Below, piece by piece: positions 42,327 to 51,852 of a stretch of DNA of 64,000 nt; position 1 is the stretch's first letter; every line of letters begins with the position of its first letter. Below the pieces are notes generated by a model. The model saw only the letters and a list, made by a program, of their open reading frames with translations. It was not told the origin of the DNA and ran no database searches. The stretch is from Alistipes sp. (GTDB lineage Bacteria; Bacteroidota; Bacteroidia; Bacteroidales; Rikenellaceae), in the NCBI GenBank assembly GCA_017935185.1, contig JAGBIC010000029.1:1-64000 (forward strand), in the 5' to 3' direction. The translations under genes were made by a program, and so were the position numbers.

Positions 42327-43622
42327 ATGAATTACGCCCAAACAATAGATTTTCTGTTTAACTCTGTCACCTCATTCCAGCAGGTTGGCGCCGACGCCTA
42401 TAAGCCCGGGCTGGAACGTGTTGAGGAGTTCTGTCGCAGGATTGGCAATCCGCAAAATAGCTTCTGCACAATCCATGTTGCAGGAACCAATGGCAAAGGC
42501 TCGGTGTCGAGCATGCTTGCGTCGGTACTGCGTCAGGCGGGTTATAAGGTGGGGCTCTACACCTCGCCGCATCTGGTTGATTTTCGTGAGCGTATACGTG
42601 TTGATGGCCGGATGATTCCGCAGCAGGATGTGGTGGATTTTGTGGGGTGTAATTACGGCAGTATCAAGGAGTTGCAACTCTCGTTTTTTGAGATAACCAC
42701 AGCTATGGCCTTCAGCCATTTCGCTTTGAGCGGCGTTGAGGTGGCTGTGATTGAAACGGGTTTGGGTGGCCGACTCGATGCAACCAATATTATTCGTCCG
42801 CTAGTGAGTGTGGTAACCAATATCGGGCTCGACCATACAGCGCTCTTGGGCGATACCTTGCAGGCTGTGGCAGCTGAGAAGGCGGGTATCATAAAATCGG
42901 GTGTGGGCATTATACTTGGTGAGGGTAGCGAAAGTTACAACAACGTCTTTGAGGCCCGTTCGGCCGCATGTGGCTCGCAATTGATTTATGCCGAGCAGTG
43001 TTATAGCCATGTCGGTCATAGGCTATGTGGCGGTATGCAGACCATCGAACTTCAGAACCGTATGAATGGTAAGCCGTTGTCGATAGAGATTGATTTGTTG
43101 GGCGAGTGCCAGTATCATAATGTGATAACCGCTGCAACGGTTGTCGATTATTTGAATCAAAATAGCCCACTGACAATATCTTGTCAGGCATTCCGTGAGG
43201 GCATGTCGTCTGTTGTCGCCAACTCGTCGTTGCAAGGCAGATGGCAGGTTGTGGGGCAAAATCCTTTGACGGTCTACGATACAGGTCATAATGCGCATGG
43301 AATCAGATATGTTGCCGAGCAGATAAGCCGTTTTATCGAAGGTGGCGGCAGGGCCTATTGCGTGATTGGTTTTGCCCGCGATAAATCCCTCGATGAGGTG
43401 CTGGAGCTGTTGCCGCGGAGTGCATATTATCTATTTACTGCGGCCGATTCCCCTCGCTCTTTGCCGGCTGCGCAGCTCTGCGATATGGCTGCTGCGGCGG
43501 GACTCTCGGGAGAGTGTGCTGAGAGCGTCAAGGCGGCGTTGCAGAGGGCCCGTGAGATGGCAACTGCGAACGATATGATTTTTGTCGGGGGCAGTAATTT
43601 CGTTGTGGCCGAGGTGTTGTAA
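42327..43622 (+). CDS. folC: Folylpolyglutamate / dihydrofolate synthase
   Basis: This is a 431-residue Mur-ligase-type enzyme that makes dihydrofolate and adds glutamates to folates. The P-loop region is HVAGTNGKGSVSSML near residue 55; ETGLGGRLDATN and LDHTALLGDTL follow, as expected of FolC. The C-terminal domain contains YDTGHNAHG. The ATG at 42327 is directly preceded by an in-frame GTG at 42324 that could also start. It is nine bases downstream of lnt. Confidence 0.96.
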   Translation: MNYAQTIDFLFNSVTSFQQVGADAYKPGLERVEEFCRRIGNPQNSFCTIHVAGTNGKGSVSSMLASVLRQAGYKVGLYTSPHLVDFRERIRVDGRMIPQQDVVDFVGCNYGSIKELQLSFFEITTAMAFSHFALSGVEVAVIETGLGGRLDATNIIRPLVSVVTNIGLDHTALLGDTLQAVAAEKAGIIKSGVGIILGEGSESYNNVFEARSAACGSQLIYAEQCYSHVGHRLCGGMQTIELQNRMNGKPLSIEIDLLGECQYHNVITAATVVDYLNQNSPLTISCQAFREGMSSVVANSSLQGRWQVVGQNPLTVYDTGHNAHGIRYVAEQISRFIEGGGRAYCVIGFARDKSLDEVLELLPRSAYYLFTAADSPRSLPAAQLCDMAAAAGLSGECAESVKAALQRAREMATANDMIFVGGSNFVVAEVL

Positions 43623-43659
43623 TAGGTTGTTGTTGAGTTGTTATATTTTAAGAAAAATA

Positions 43660-43697
43660 TTCGGGCCCGAAACCGCATGGTCTCGAGCCCTTCTTCA
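43660..43697. terminator. Bidirectional terminator between folC and the DUF3467 gene
   Basis: GGGCCCGAAACC (43663-43674) pairs with GGTCTCGAGCCC (43679-43690), 12 positions with two wobbles. It is T-rich on the minus-strand side (AATATTTTTCTT) and weaker on the plus side (TTCTTC). The genes converge on it. Confidence 0.8.
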
Positions 43698-43743
43698 TAA
43701 TCACAACATCAACAACTATTGTTCTTATTTGATTTTCAGTGTA

Positions 43744-44061
43744 TTATGCATTTCCCATCGGCCCCATGTTTATTATGGGATCATCGGTGGCGACGTGCGA
43801 CTTGGGAATCTCGATTTTGGCAATATCGCTCTCGTAGCGGGTGATATTTTCCTGAAGCGACAAAAGCACTCGCTTGGCATGCTCCGGAGTGAGAATTACT
43901 CGGCTCTTAACCTTTGCCTTCTTTAGGCCCGGAAGGATGGTTGCGAAGTCGATTATAAACTCTGATGTAGAGTGTGAAATAATAGCCAAATTCGAGTAGT
44001 TGCCTTGGGCTACATCTTCGGTGAGTTCAATGTCTATTCCCTGCTTTTGAAATTCTGCCAT
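43744..44061 (-). CDS. DUF3467-family protein
   Basis: This is a 105-residue small cytoplasmic protein. The family pattern is clear: EGxYSNL-type segment (AQGNYSNLAIISHS), a FIIDFA strand, and RVILTPEHAKRVLLSLQENITRYE. DUF3467 proteins are widespread but have no assigned function. It is monocistronic, with a -7 element at 44085-44092 and a shared terminator. Confidence 0.9.
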   Translation of the reverse strand: MAEFQKQGIDIELTEDVAQGNYSNLAIISHSTSEFIIDFATILPGLKKAKVKSRVILTPEHAKRVLLSLQENITRYESDIAKIEIPKSHVATDDPIINMGPMGNA

Positions 44062-44084
44062 GGTGTAATACTTTTTAGACTCTG

Positions 44085-44092
44085 CAAAAATA
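44085..44092 (-). promoter_or_regulatory. -7 promoter element of the DUF3467 gene
   Basis: TATTTTTG on the minus strand, 23 bases before the ATG. The following 200 bases to 44303 hold no gene that I can support. Confidence 0.4.
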
Positions 44093-44303
44093 AAAAATGA
44101 TGTTTGTTGATGTCGGCGCAGTTGGTTAAAGTTTTCGATAACTTATTAACATTTTGGATATGTTGTGCGGCGTGTGGCCATGTTGCTGTCACTTTGTACC
44201 AAAATAGTAATAAATTGATTGAAATTTGTGGCGCTGCAGACAATAATCACACCAATAATCGCCATATCCTGCTTCGGGGCTTTAATATTTCATATTAAAT
44301 TCC

Positions 44304-44311
44304 TAACTTTG
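44304..44311 (+). promoter_or_regulatory. -7 promoter element of the LysE-cmk-ispH run
   Basis: TAACTTTG fits TAnnTTTG, 21 bases before the LysE ATG. Confidence 0.5.
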
Positions 44312-44332
44312 CATCCAAATTATTGGTTGTAG

Positions 44333-44995
44333 ATGTTAGTAGATATTATCGATATATTTTTGCGTGGTCTGTGCGTGGGCCTGGCCTCGTCAATTACCGT
44401 AGGCCCTGTGGCAGTACTCTGCATACAACGCACCTTGAGCAAAGACCGTCGCTCGGGATTGGCTTCGGGCATGGGAGTGGCAAGTGCCGATATGCTTATG
44501 GCTATCATTGCCTTCTTTTTCTATGCCATGTTGCAGTCGCGTATCGAAGAGTATAGTGCGATTCTTCAGGTTATCGGAGGTTTGTTTGTGATTATCGTCG
44601 GAGTATATATCTTCTTCCAGAATCCCGTACCCCAAATTCGCAAAAATCGAGCCGGCAAGAGCAATCTGTGGCAGGACTACTCATCGATGTTTGTCTTTAC
44701 ATTGGCTAACTTTGTGCTTGTCATCCCCTATCTGCTGGCCTTCTTCGCTATGTTTAATGTAGGCTTGCAGGAGCATGACGATATGGCTTCCTTGTTGCGC
44801 AGTGCCATCACCATCCTCGGCTTCTTTGTCGGCGCAGCAACATGGTGGATTGCGCTCACATTTACTATAGACTATTTCCGTCGCCGTTTCCGTCCCCGCC
44901 ATATGTTAACCATCAACCATGTGGCAGGAGTGGTGATTGCGGTGCTTGGTATATATACCATCCTTTCAACGTTTTTTAATATTCTTCCCCAATAA
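44333..44995 (+). CDS. LysE-family exporter
   Basis: This is a 220-residue inner-membrane protein with about six membrane segments. The LysE/RhtB pattern GLASSITVGPVAVLCIQRTL near residue 18 and GMGVASADM near 45 are diagnostic. These transporters export amino acids or related small molecules; the substrate is unknown. The stop overlaps the cmk start by one base (TAATG), so they are coupled. Confidence 0.9.
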   Translation: MLVDIIDIFLRGLCVGLASSITVGPVAVLCIQRTLSKDRRSGLASGMGVASADMLMAIIAFFFYAMLQSRIEEYSAILQVIGGLFVIIVGVYIFFQNPVPQIRKNRAGKSNLWQDYSSMFVFTLANFVLVIPYLLAFFAMFNVGLQEHDDMASLLRSAITILGFFVGAATWWIALTFTIDYFRRRFRPRHMLTINHVAGVVIAVLGIYTILSTFFNILPQ

Positions 44996-45693
44996 TGAGC
45001 AATAATTCCAAAAAAATAATAGTGGCTGTCGATGGCTACTCGTCGTGCGGTAAAAGTACCTTTGCAAAGGCTATTGCGGCACGTCTGGGCTATATCTTTA
45101 TCGATACGGGAGCTATGTATCGCGCCGTTACACTCTATGCTATCGAGCAGGGCGCAATTGTCGATGGCGTGGTTGATGAGGCGGCTGTGGTGGCACTACT
45201 GCCAAAAATCGATATCGGTTTTAAGTTTAACAGCGAGCGAGGTGCAAGCGATATATATGTCAATGGCGAATGTGTCGAGAGCAAGATTCGCAGTATCGAG
45301 GTGAGCAATTGTGTGAGTAAAGTCAGCTCCATAGCGCAGGTGCGCAGTAAGCTCGTGGCCATGCAGCAGGCTATGGGTCGCGAGAGGGGTGTTGTTATGG
45401 ATGGTAGAGATATCGGAACGGTGGTTTTCCCCGATGCCGAGATGAAAATTTTCATGACTGCCGATGCCAAGGTGCGTGCCGAGCGTCGTTATGCCGAACT
45501 TACAGCCAAAGGTGATAAGGTCACCATGCAGGAGATTCTGGAGAATGTCATATCGCGTGACCGTGCCGACGAGAATCGTGCCATCTCACCTTTGCGCCGT
45601 GCCGACGATGCCGAGTTGCTCGATAATAGCCACATGAGTGTCGAGGAGCAGATGGCGTGGTTTATGGAGCGTTACGAGCAGTGTATTAAATAG
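44995..45693 (+). CDS. cmk: Cytidylate kinase
   Basis: This is a 232-residue enzyme phosphorylating CMP and dCMP. It has the P-loop GYSSCGKSTFAKAIA near residue 15, then IDTGAMYRAVTLYA, the CMP-binding insert, MDGRDIGTVVFPDAE, and the lid region RDRADENRAISPLRRADDA. ispH starts nine bases after the stop, a combination that is common in bacteria. Confidence 0.97.
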   Translation: MSNNSKKIIVAVDGYSSCGKSTFAKAIAARLGYIFIDTGAMYRAVTLYAIEQGAIVDGVVDEAAVVALLPKIDIGFKFNSERGASDIYVNGECVESKIRSIEVSNCVSKVSSIAQVRSKLVAMQQAMGRERGVVMDGRDIGTVVFPDAEMKIFMTADAKVRAERRYAELTAKGDKVTMQEILENVISRDRADENRAISPLRRADDAELLDNSHMSVEEQMAWFMERYEQCIK

Positions 45694-45701
45694 CGTTGGC
45701 G

Positions 45702-46574
45702 ATGTATATCGAGATAGATAAAAATTCCGGATTCTGTTTCGGTGTGGTGCGAGCTATATCAAAGGCCGAGGTCGCATTGGATGAGGCGAATGGCGTGGTA
45801 TATTCGCTGGGCGATATCGTGCATAACCGCATGGAGGTGCAGCGTTTGGAGTCGAAGGGCTTGCGTACCGTCACTCATGCCGATATGGCGGAGTTGCAAG
45901 GGTGTAATCTCTTTATCCGTGCCCATGGTGAGCCTCCTGCAACCTATCGCCTTGCCGAGGAGCTGGGTATTAGGGTGATTGATGCCACGTGCCCTGTGGT
46001 GGCGCAGTTGCAGCGTAAAGTTGTGGCGGCACATGAGCAGATGCGTTTGGTCAATGGTCAGGTTGTGATTCTGGGCAAACGAGGTCATGCCGAGGTTGTG
46101 GGGCTTACGGGTCAGGTGGCCGACCATGCGATTGTTATCGAGGGTGAGGTCGATTTGGAGTTGATAGATTATTCACGACATATATTCTTTCTCTCGCAAA
46201 CAACCCAAAGTGTGGATCTCTTTTGGCAGCTTGCCGAGCAGATGCGAAAGCGTGTGGCCGAAGAGAGTATGCTAACTGTGGATGATACCATTTGCCGTCG
46301 TGTCTCCAATCGTGAGAAGGCTCTGAAGGAGTTTGCCGAGCGTTTCGATGTGATAATATTTGTCTGCGGCAAGAAGTCGAGCAACGGCAAGGTGCTCTTT
46401 GATGTGTGCCATCGGGCAAATCCTCGTTCGTATAATATCGAGGAGGAGAGCGAGCTCTCGGCCGAGTGGTTCGAGGGGTGCGCTAGTGTGGGAATATGCG
46501 GAGCGACCTCTACTCCAGCGTGGCTCATGAGCCGTGTGGCCGAGGCTATCGCCAACCAGTATGTAAAGTTGTAG
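45702..46574 (+). CDS. ispH: 4-hydroxy-3-methylbut-2-enyl diphosphate reductase
   Basis: This is a 290-residue iron-sulfur enzyme, the last step of the MEP isoprenoid pathway, producing IPP and DMAPP. The three cluster Cys are visible in NSGFCFGVVRAI, IDATCPVV and SVGICGATSTP. RAHGEPP and FLSQTTQS are further IspH blocks. The ATG at 45702 was preferred to an in-frame TTG six bases earlier. Its presence shows a mevalonate-independent pathway. Confidence 0.97.
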   Translation: MYIEIDKNSGFCFGVVRAISKAEVALDEANGVVYSLGDIVHNRMEVQRLESKGLRTVTHADMAELQGCNLFIRAHGEPPATYRLAEELGIRVIDATCPVVAQLQRKVVAAHEQMRLVNGQVVILGKRGHAEVVGLTGQVADHAIVIEGEVDLELIDYSRHIFFLSQTTQSVDLFWQLAEQMRKRVAEESMLTVDDTICRRVSNREKALKEFAERFDVIIFVCGKKSSNGKVLFDVCHRANPRSYNIEEESELSAEWFEGCASVGICGATSTPAWLMSRVAEAIANQYVKL

Positions 46575-46594
46575 AATGAATTAAATTATTGATT

Positions 46595-47074
46595 ATGAGA
46601 TATTTTGTCAGAGCAGTAAAATATTTTGCAGCCTTCTGCGTTTTGTATGTGGGTATAGTATGGTTGAGCATGGCCACCGGTGGCGATATGGGTGTGAGCG
46701 TGTGGGAGCAGATTGCCGCCACATTTCAGACCACCCGCGGGCAACTGCTGGGGTTGGCCGTTGTGCTACTCTCGGCTGTATATCCCCGCTGGGGCTTTAT
46801 CTCACGCCGTGTAGAGTGCTTTTTGGATGAGGATCGTGAGCAGGTGTTCAATGCTTTCACTCTTTCGGGATATAAACTATGCTCCGAGGAGGATGGTCGT
46901 ATGGTATTTCGTGCCACAAGTATAATCGATAAAGTAATCATGCTCTTTGAGGATGAGATTACCATCGAGCAATATGGTCAATGGGTCGAGGTGAAGGGTA
47001 TTCGTCGCGGCGTGGCGCGAGTATATTATCGTCTTGAGAGCTATATGCAGAACAAGCGTAGAGCGAATGAATAA
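46595..47074 (+). CDS. Small membrane protein, unknown function
   Basis: This is a 160-residue protein with two membrane segments (about 5-28 and 48-66) joined by a short loop, then a soluble C-terminal domain of about 85 residues (RVECFLDEDREQVFNAF, DEITIEQYGQWVEVKGIRRG). No family is recognised. It lies in the long plus-strand run between ispH and the S41 protease; its last codons overlap a possible early start of the protease gene at 47067. Confidence 0.7.
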   Translation: MRYFVRAVKYFAAFCVLYVGIVWLSMATGGDMGVSVWEQIAATFQTTRGQLLGLAVVLLSAVYPRWGFISRRVECFLDEDREQVFNAFTLSGYKLCSEEDGRMVFRATSIIDKVIMLFEDEITIEQYGQWVEVKGIRRGVARVYYRLESYMQNKRRANE

Positions 47075-47105
47075 AGGGTGGCCGTCAGGCTTTTTTTGGA
47101 TAGTT

Positions 47106-48791
47106 ATGAATAGAGGCAAATCAAATATCTCTCGTCTGGGAGTATTGCTGCTGCTGCTGGTGGTTGTGGTGGCCACGGGCTTGTGGGCAACGAAAGATGA
47201 TTTCGGCTTGGGACGCAACATGGAGATTATGGTAAACATGATGCGTGAGCTGAATTTGCAGTATGTAGATGAGGTCAATCCCGATAAACTTATGAGCGAT
47301 GGTGCTGCCGGTATGGTACGCAATCTCGATCCCTATACGGCTTATATGTCGGAGGACGAGATGACCGAGTTCGAGTTCCTTGCCACAGGAAAATATGGCG
47401 GCATCGGAGCTGCAATACGTATGAAGCGGGATAGTAGCGGAGTATATATCGCGCAGCCTTATAAGGGCTCTCCTTCAGATTTGGCAGGGTTGAAGATTGG
47501 CGATATGTTTGTCAGTATTGATGGCGAGGATGTCACCAAGTGCAATAGCGAGCAGATATCTGCCAAACTCAAGGGCACACCAGGCACAAAAGTGAAACTT
47601 GAGGTTAAGCGCCTGATGACAGGTCAGGTGGAGGCTCTGGAGATTGAACGTGCCCGAATTGCCATCCCGGGAGTCCCCTATGCGGGTTATGTGGCCGATG
47701 GTGTAGGATATATATGTCATAAGGATTTTACCGATGGTTGTTACGACGAGATGCGTTCGGCTGTTGAGCGCCTGCGCAGTCAGGGCGAGTTGAAGGCCCT
47801 CATCCTCGACTATCGTGACAATGGTGGTGGCAGTGTTCAGGAGGCGGTGAAGATTTTGTCGATGTTTCTGCCCAAAGGCTCGGAGGTGCTTACCATGAAG
47901 GGCCGCACCGAGCGCTCGAAGCGTACCTATATCACCGAGTCAAACCCTGTATTGGCCGATGTGCCTGTTGTAGCACTTGTGAATAACAATTCGGCATCGG
48001 CTGCAGAGATTGTTTGTGGTGCTTTGCAGGATTTGGATCGTGGAGTGCTGATGGGTCAGCGTACCTATGGTAAGGGCCTTGTGCAGTCGGTAGTGCCGGT
48101 GGGGTATAACGCCTACCTGAAACTGACAACAGCCAAATATTACATCCCATCGGGAAGATGTGTGCAGCGCATTAACTATACTCACAGCAGCAGTTCGAAG
48201 GACGTCGATGTCCCCGATTCGCTGATTAACGAGTTTAAGACCGTTAATGGCCGTAAGGTCTACGACGGCAAGGGTCTGATGCCCGATGTGAAGGTTGAGC
48301 CCGAGTACATCAGCAGTTTTGCAGTTATGCTCTATAATTTAGGATATATTGAGGACTTCCTTGACGGCTATGTGCGTCGTAACCCTTCGTTGAAGGTTAA
48401 AAATGGTGAGTTTACCATCAGCGATGCCGACTATAAGGATTTTGTCGCATTTATGACCGACAAAGATGTACCCTATGAGTCGCAAACCCGTATGGCTCTT
48501 GAGGTTTTGAAGCGTACATCGAAGGAGGAGCGTTACGACAGCGACTTCGCTGAAGATTTGCAACAGATCGAGTCGAAACTCAAGGATCAGAAGATGGATA
48601 ACCTCGAAAACTATCGTGCCGAGATAACCGAATTGATAAATAACGATGTGGTCTTGCGTCACAACTATCACGAAGGGGTCGTTGAGCATAACCTTGCAGC
48701 CGACAGTACCGTAATCAAAGCAGTTGAGTTGTTGCTCGATGGCGAGCGTTATAGCAAAATACTGAAGGAGCAGGATACCGAGCGTAACTAA
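47106..48791 (+). CDS. S41-family C-terminal processing peptidase
   Basis: This is a 561-residue periplasmic or membrane-anchored protease. An uncleaved-type signal anchor (LGVLLLLLVVVVATGLW) lies at about 11-27. A PDZ domain (about 90-175: GGIGAAIRM, GSPSDLAGLKIGDMFVSIDG) is followed by the protease core with catalytic Ser in NNNSASAAEI and Lys in GQRTYGKGLVQS. About 190 residues follow, longer than in minimal CtpA. A start at 47067 would overlap the preceding gene; 47106 gives the better signal anchor. Confidence 0.93.
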   Translation: MNRGKSNISRLGVLLLLLVVVVATGLWATKDDFGLGRNMEIMVNMMRELNLQYVDEVNPDKLMSDGAAGMVRNLDPYTAYMSEDEMTEFEFLATGKYGGIGAAIRMKRDSSGVYIAQPYKGSPSDLAGLKIGDMFVSIDGEDVTKCNSEQISAKLKGTPGTKVKLEVKRLMTGQVEALEIERARIAIPGVPYAGYVADGVGYICHKDFTDGCYDEMRSAVERLRSQGELKALILDYRDNGGGSVQEAVKILSMFLPKGSEVLTMKGRTERSKRTYITESNPVLADVPVVALVNNNSASAAEIVCGALQDLDRGVLMGQRTYGKGLVQSVVPVGYNAYLKLTTAKYYIPSGRCVQRINYTHSSSSKDVDVPDSLINEFKTVNGRKVYDGKGLMPDVKVEPEYISSFAVMLYNLGYIEDFLDGYVRRNPSLKVKNGEFTISDADYKDFVAFMTDKDVPYESQTRMALEVLKRTSKEERYDSDFAEDLQQIESKLKDQKMDNLENYRAEITELINNDVVLRHNYHEGVVEHNLAADSTVIKAVELLLDGERYSKILKEQDTERN

Positions 48792-48816
48792 TTTGCTTTA
48801 AAATATAGAGTTTAAG

Positions 48817-49992
48817 ATGAAATTCCCGGGCAACATAAAGATGTCTTTTCGCAGTCGTATGTTTATACTTCTGGGAGGAATGTTGTTGGCCGTAATGTCG
48901 CTTTTGTATACCAATAAACTCGCTGATGTGTTGCGCCAGAAGGAGCAGCATGATGTCGAGCTGTGGGTGGCGGCTATGGAGCGTGTCAGTCGCGAGGCGT
49001 TTGGCAATTATCTTGTCGATCCGCTAATCTCGCACATTTTGAGCAATCAGAACAATATCCCCTTCATCATCACCGACGAGAATCTGAATCTGATTATGAG
49101 CAACCGTATTGATGAGCAGGTGCTGAAAGATCCCGAAAGATTCAAGCGCAAGATTGATGAACTTGTCGAGGAGAACACCCCGCGAACGGTGCGTCTTACG
49201 TGGAGTGGCCACAGCCATATAATATTTTACGGCAAGTCGGAGCTGCTTACTGCGCTCTACTATTTTCCTTATGTGCAGTGGCTCATCATCTTTATATTTA
49301 TACTCTTTACTTATATCGCCCTGCAATCCACCAAGCAGGATGAGCAGAATCGTGTGTGGATAGGCCTCGCCAAAGAGACTGCCCATCAGTTGGGTACTCC
49401 AACCTCGTCGTTGTTGGGGTGGATTGAGTATCTGCGTACTCAGGAGGTAGATCCTTCGGTTGTTGACGAGATGAACAAAGATTTGCTGCATCTGATGAAG
49501 ATTGTGGATCGTTTCTCGAAAATCGGCTCCGAGACCGTGCTCACTCCTATGAGCGTAAACGAGGTTGTGGGCGAGACGGTAATGTATTTCCGTAATCGTG
49601 TGCCCCGTAATGTCACGCTATCATATAACGGTCTGGCAATGGCACCTGTAAAGGCAAATCTCAATGTTGCACTCTTTGAGTGGGTTGTCGAGAACCTGTT
49701 GAAGAATGCGCTGGATGCCATGCAGGGTCACGGCGAGATAGATGTCAATCTCTCGTCTAACGACAAATCGGTAATTATCGAGGTGCGTGATACCGGAAAG
49801 GGTATCGCCAAAGGTAATTGGAATCGCATCTTCGATCCCGGATTTACCACCAAGACCCGTGGTTGGGGTCTGGGCTTGTCGCTTTCGCGCCGTATTGTCG
49901 AGGATTACCACCATGGAAAAATTGTTGTAGCCAAATCGGAAATTGGGCGTGGCACAACATTCCGCATAACCCTTAAACGTCTTGAAGAGTAG
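48817..49992 (+). CDS. Sensor histidine kinase without adjacent regulator
   Basis: This is a 391-residue membrane kinase. Membrane segments at about 15-33 and 153-170 flank a periplasmic domain of about 120 residues. His190 in KETAHQLGTPTSS is the phospho-acceptor. The ATPase domain has ENLLKNALDAM, DTGKGI, FDPGFTTKTRGWGLGLSLSR and GTTFRITL. No response regulator gene is nearby. It lies between an S41 protease and DUF4271, with a stop overlapping the next start by one base. Confidence 0.92.
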   Translation: MKFPGNIKMSFRSRMFILLGGMLLAVMSLLYTNKLADVLRQKEQHDVELWVAAMERVSREAFGNYLVDPLISHILSNQNNIPFIITDENLNLIMSNRIDEQVLKDPERFKRKIDELVEENTPRTVRLTWSGHSHIIFYGKSELLTALYYFPYVQWLIIFIFILFTYIALQSTKQDEQNRVWIGLAKETAHQLGTPTSSLLGWIEYLRTQEVDPSVVDEMNKDLLHLMKIVDRFSKIGSETVLTPMSVNEVVGETVMYFRNRVPRNVTLSYNGLAMAPVKANLNVALFEWVVENLLKNALDAMQGHGEIDVNLSSNDKSVIIEVRDTGKGIAKGNWNRIFDPGFTTKTRGWGLGLSLSRRIVEDYHHGKIVVAKSEIGRGTTFRITLKRLEE

Positions 49993-50969
49993 TGAATAGC
50001 GCTGTTGCAGAAATATTGCCTTCGGGGCTGGATACTCTCTCTGAAAGAGCGCTGTTGCGTGCGACAGAGCGTTGGACGGGCAACTTGTTGCCTGCCGATT
50101 CTCTGCCTGTGGGCAGTGGCGAAGCTGTTACTCCGCAGGTGGCCGAGTCGATTGTCGCTGCATGGCGAGATGCCCGCAACCCTTTCACCAATGCCGATTT
50201 GAGTCAAGTGCTTGGTGATAATGCGTCGCTTGCCGATGGAGTCACTCTGTTGCCCGACCACGATAGCGTTGCAACCGATATCTTGCAGGAGGTCATGCTG
50301 TCGGGCGAGGGTTTGGTAGGCGATGTCTATTATAATGTGCTGGTACTGCTTATCTCGTTCCTCTATCTCTTCTGCTTTTATCGCTATTTTGACGATGTCG
50401 TGGCGCTGTTCCGTTCAGCTTTCAATCGCCATGTGGTATCATCAGACAGAGCCGAGGAGCGCCGTCATACCGATATTTTTTATGGCTCGTTGGGTAAACT
50501 ATTCATGTTGGGAGCCGGCTTTGTCGGTCTGTTGACAGCCTTTGTGGTATTGCGCGAGAATATCTATTCGGTCAAGATGTCGCTGCTGATGCCGTTTATT
50601 GCCATAGGACTCTTTGTGCTGATTATTCTTGTGCAGACTATATTTTTGGCGCTTGTGGGCGTTATTACCCGTTCTTCGGCCGATGTGGCCATGTTGCAGC
50701 GTATACGTCTGATATATTTTGTGTTGAGTGCCGTGTTGGTTGCTCCATCATTGCTCATATCTCAAATTACGTCGGGCGATGCGTCACAAGTGTGGTTGCG
50801 TATTGGGTTTGTGACAGTTGTTGTGACGCTTATTTTGTTCATTCGTGAAAGTATTGAGTTCTTTCTATCTAAAAAAGTTTCTATTTTGCATTGGATTTTG
50901 TACCTTTGCACCGTCGAAATAGTACCGTTCAGTCTGTTGTGGCAGGCGGCTGTACGATTGGGAAGTTAA
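49992..50969 (+). CDS. DUF4271-family membrane protein
   Basis: This is a 325-residue protein beginning with a GTG codon that overlaps the TAG of the kinase gene. About 110 N-terminal residues are probably outside the hydrophobic core, followed by about six membrane segments (DVYYNVLVLLISFLYLFCFY onward) and a C-terminal HWILYLCTVEIVPFSLLW block typical of DUF4271. The family is restricted to Bacteroidetes and often sits beside hemD, as here. Function unknown. A promoter element for the next gene lies inside its 3' end. Confidence 0.85.
   Translation: MNSAVAEILPSGLDTLSERALLRATERWTGNLLPADSLPVGSGEAVTPQVAESIVAAWRDARNPFTNADLSQVLGDNASLADGVTLLPDHDSVATDILQEVMLSGEGLVGDVYYNVLVLLISFLYLFCFYRYFDDVVALFRSAFNRHVVSSDRAEERRHTDIFYGSLGKLFMLGAGFVGLLTAFVVLRENIYSVKMSLLMPFIAIGLFVLIILVQTIFLALVGVITRSSADVAMLQRIRLIYFVLSAVLVAPSLLISQITSGDASQVWLRIGFVTVVVTLILFIRESIEFFLSKKVSILHWILYLCTVEIVPFSLLWQAAVRLGS
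50901..50908 (+). promoter_or_regulatory. Internal -7 promoter element ahead of hemD
   Basis: TACCTTTG within the end of the DUF4271 gene, about 73 bases before the hemD start, suggesting separate expression of hemD-rnpA-yidD. Confidence 0.45.
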
Positions 50970-50980
50970 ATAAAGAAGTA

Positions 50981-51835
50981 ATGTTGAAAAAAGTTTTGGT
51001 ATCACAGCCGCGTCCTGCGGTGATTGAGAAATCTCCATTTTACGAATTATCAACCAAGCATAAAGTAGAGGTCGACTATAAGCCCTTAATAAAAGTAGTC
51101 GGCGTAACATTAAAAGAGTTCCGTGCGCAGAGGATCGAGATTCTGGATCATACTGCCGTGATATTTACATCGCGTACCACAGTCGATAGCTTTTTTAAGA
51201 TCTGTGAGGAGGCGCGCATCACTGTCCCCGAGAGCATGAAATATATCTGCAACACCGAGGCTGTGGCGCTCTATTTGCAGAAATATATAGTCTATCGTAA
51301 GCGTAAGATATCATTTGCCGACGGTACTTTCACCAATCTTCTTGAACTTATTATCAAACATAAGAGCGAGAATTTCTTGTTGGCACTCAGCGAGCCTCAT
51401 AAGCCCGAGTTGCCCGATACTCTTACCAAGTTGAAGATATCTTTCGACCCTGTTATTTTGGCTCGAAGTGTGGCCGCCGACATGAGCGACGTGAAGATGT
51501 CGGATTATGATATGGTAGCTCTTTATTCGCCCTCGGATGTTAAAAGTATCATTGGTACTTTTGCTGTCGAGCAACTTCCCGTTGTTGCCACTTTTGGCGA
51601 GTCTACCTTGCGTGCTGCCATCGAGGCGGGCATGAAGGTTAAGGCTTCGGCTCCATCGCCCGAGGCTCCGTCAATGGCCAAGGCTCTCGATTTGTATATC
51701 GCAAAAGTGCGCCGTGGTGAGGATGTTGCTGAGGTGGAGATTAAGGTCGATGATGCCAAAGAGGAGTTTATCCGCACCCAGCAGACCAAGCTTGCCAAGC
51801 GTAGCCGTAGCCGTAGCGTAGCCGAAAAGAAATAG
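50981..51835 (+). CDS. hemD: Uroporphyrinogen-III synthase (Bacteroidetes type)
   Basis: This is a 284-residue protein of the HemD fold, which closes hydroxymethylbilane to uroporphyrinogen III. It starts MLKKVLVSQPRPA and shows the alternating two-domain pattern (AVIFTSRTTVDSFF; DYDMVALYSPSDVKSII; PVVATFGESTLRAA). The sequence of this family is poorly conserved, so assignment rests on fold pattern and on the DUF4271 neighbour. The Lys/Arg-rich C-terminus (KLAKRSRSRSVAEKK) is an extension of unknown role. The frame continues upstream to 50891, but the promoter makes 50981 the better start. Confidence 0.82.
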   Translation: MLKKVLVSQPRPAVIEKSPFYELSTKHKVEVDYKPLIKVVGVTLKEFRAQRIEILDHTAVIFTSRTTVDSFFKICEEARITVPESMKYICNTEAVALYLQKYIVYRKRKISFADGTFTNLLELIIKHKSENFLLALSEPHKPELPDTLTKLKISFDPVILARSVAADMSDVKMSDYDMVALYSPSDVKSIIGTFAVEQLPVVATFGESTLRAAIEAGMKVKASAPSPEAPSMAKALDLYIAKVRRGEDVAEVEIKVDDAKEEFIRTQQTKLAKRSRSRSVAEKK

Positions 51836-51852
51836 TTTTCAAATCCAACATA

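Noticed and set aside
44093..44303. Possible small genes between the DUF3467 and LysE genes
   Set aside because: Short open frames only, with no conserved pattern, signal or spacing to support them.
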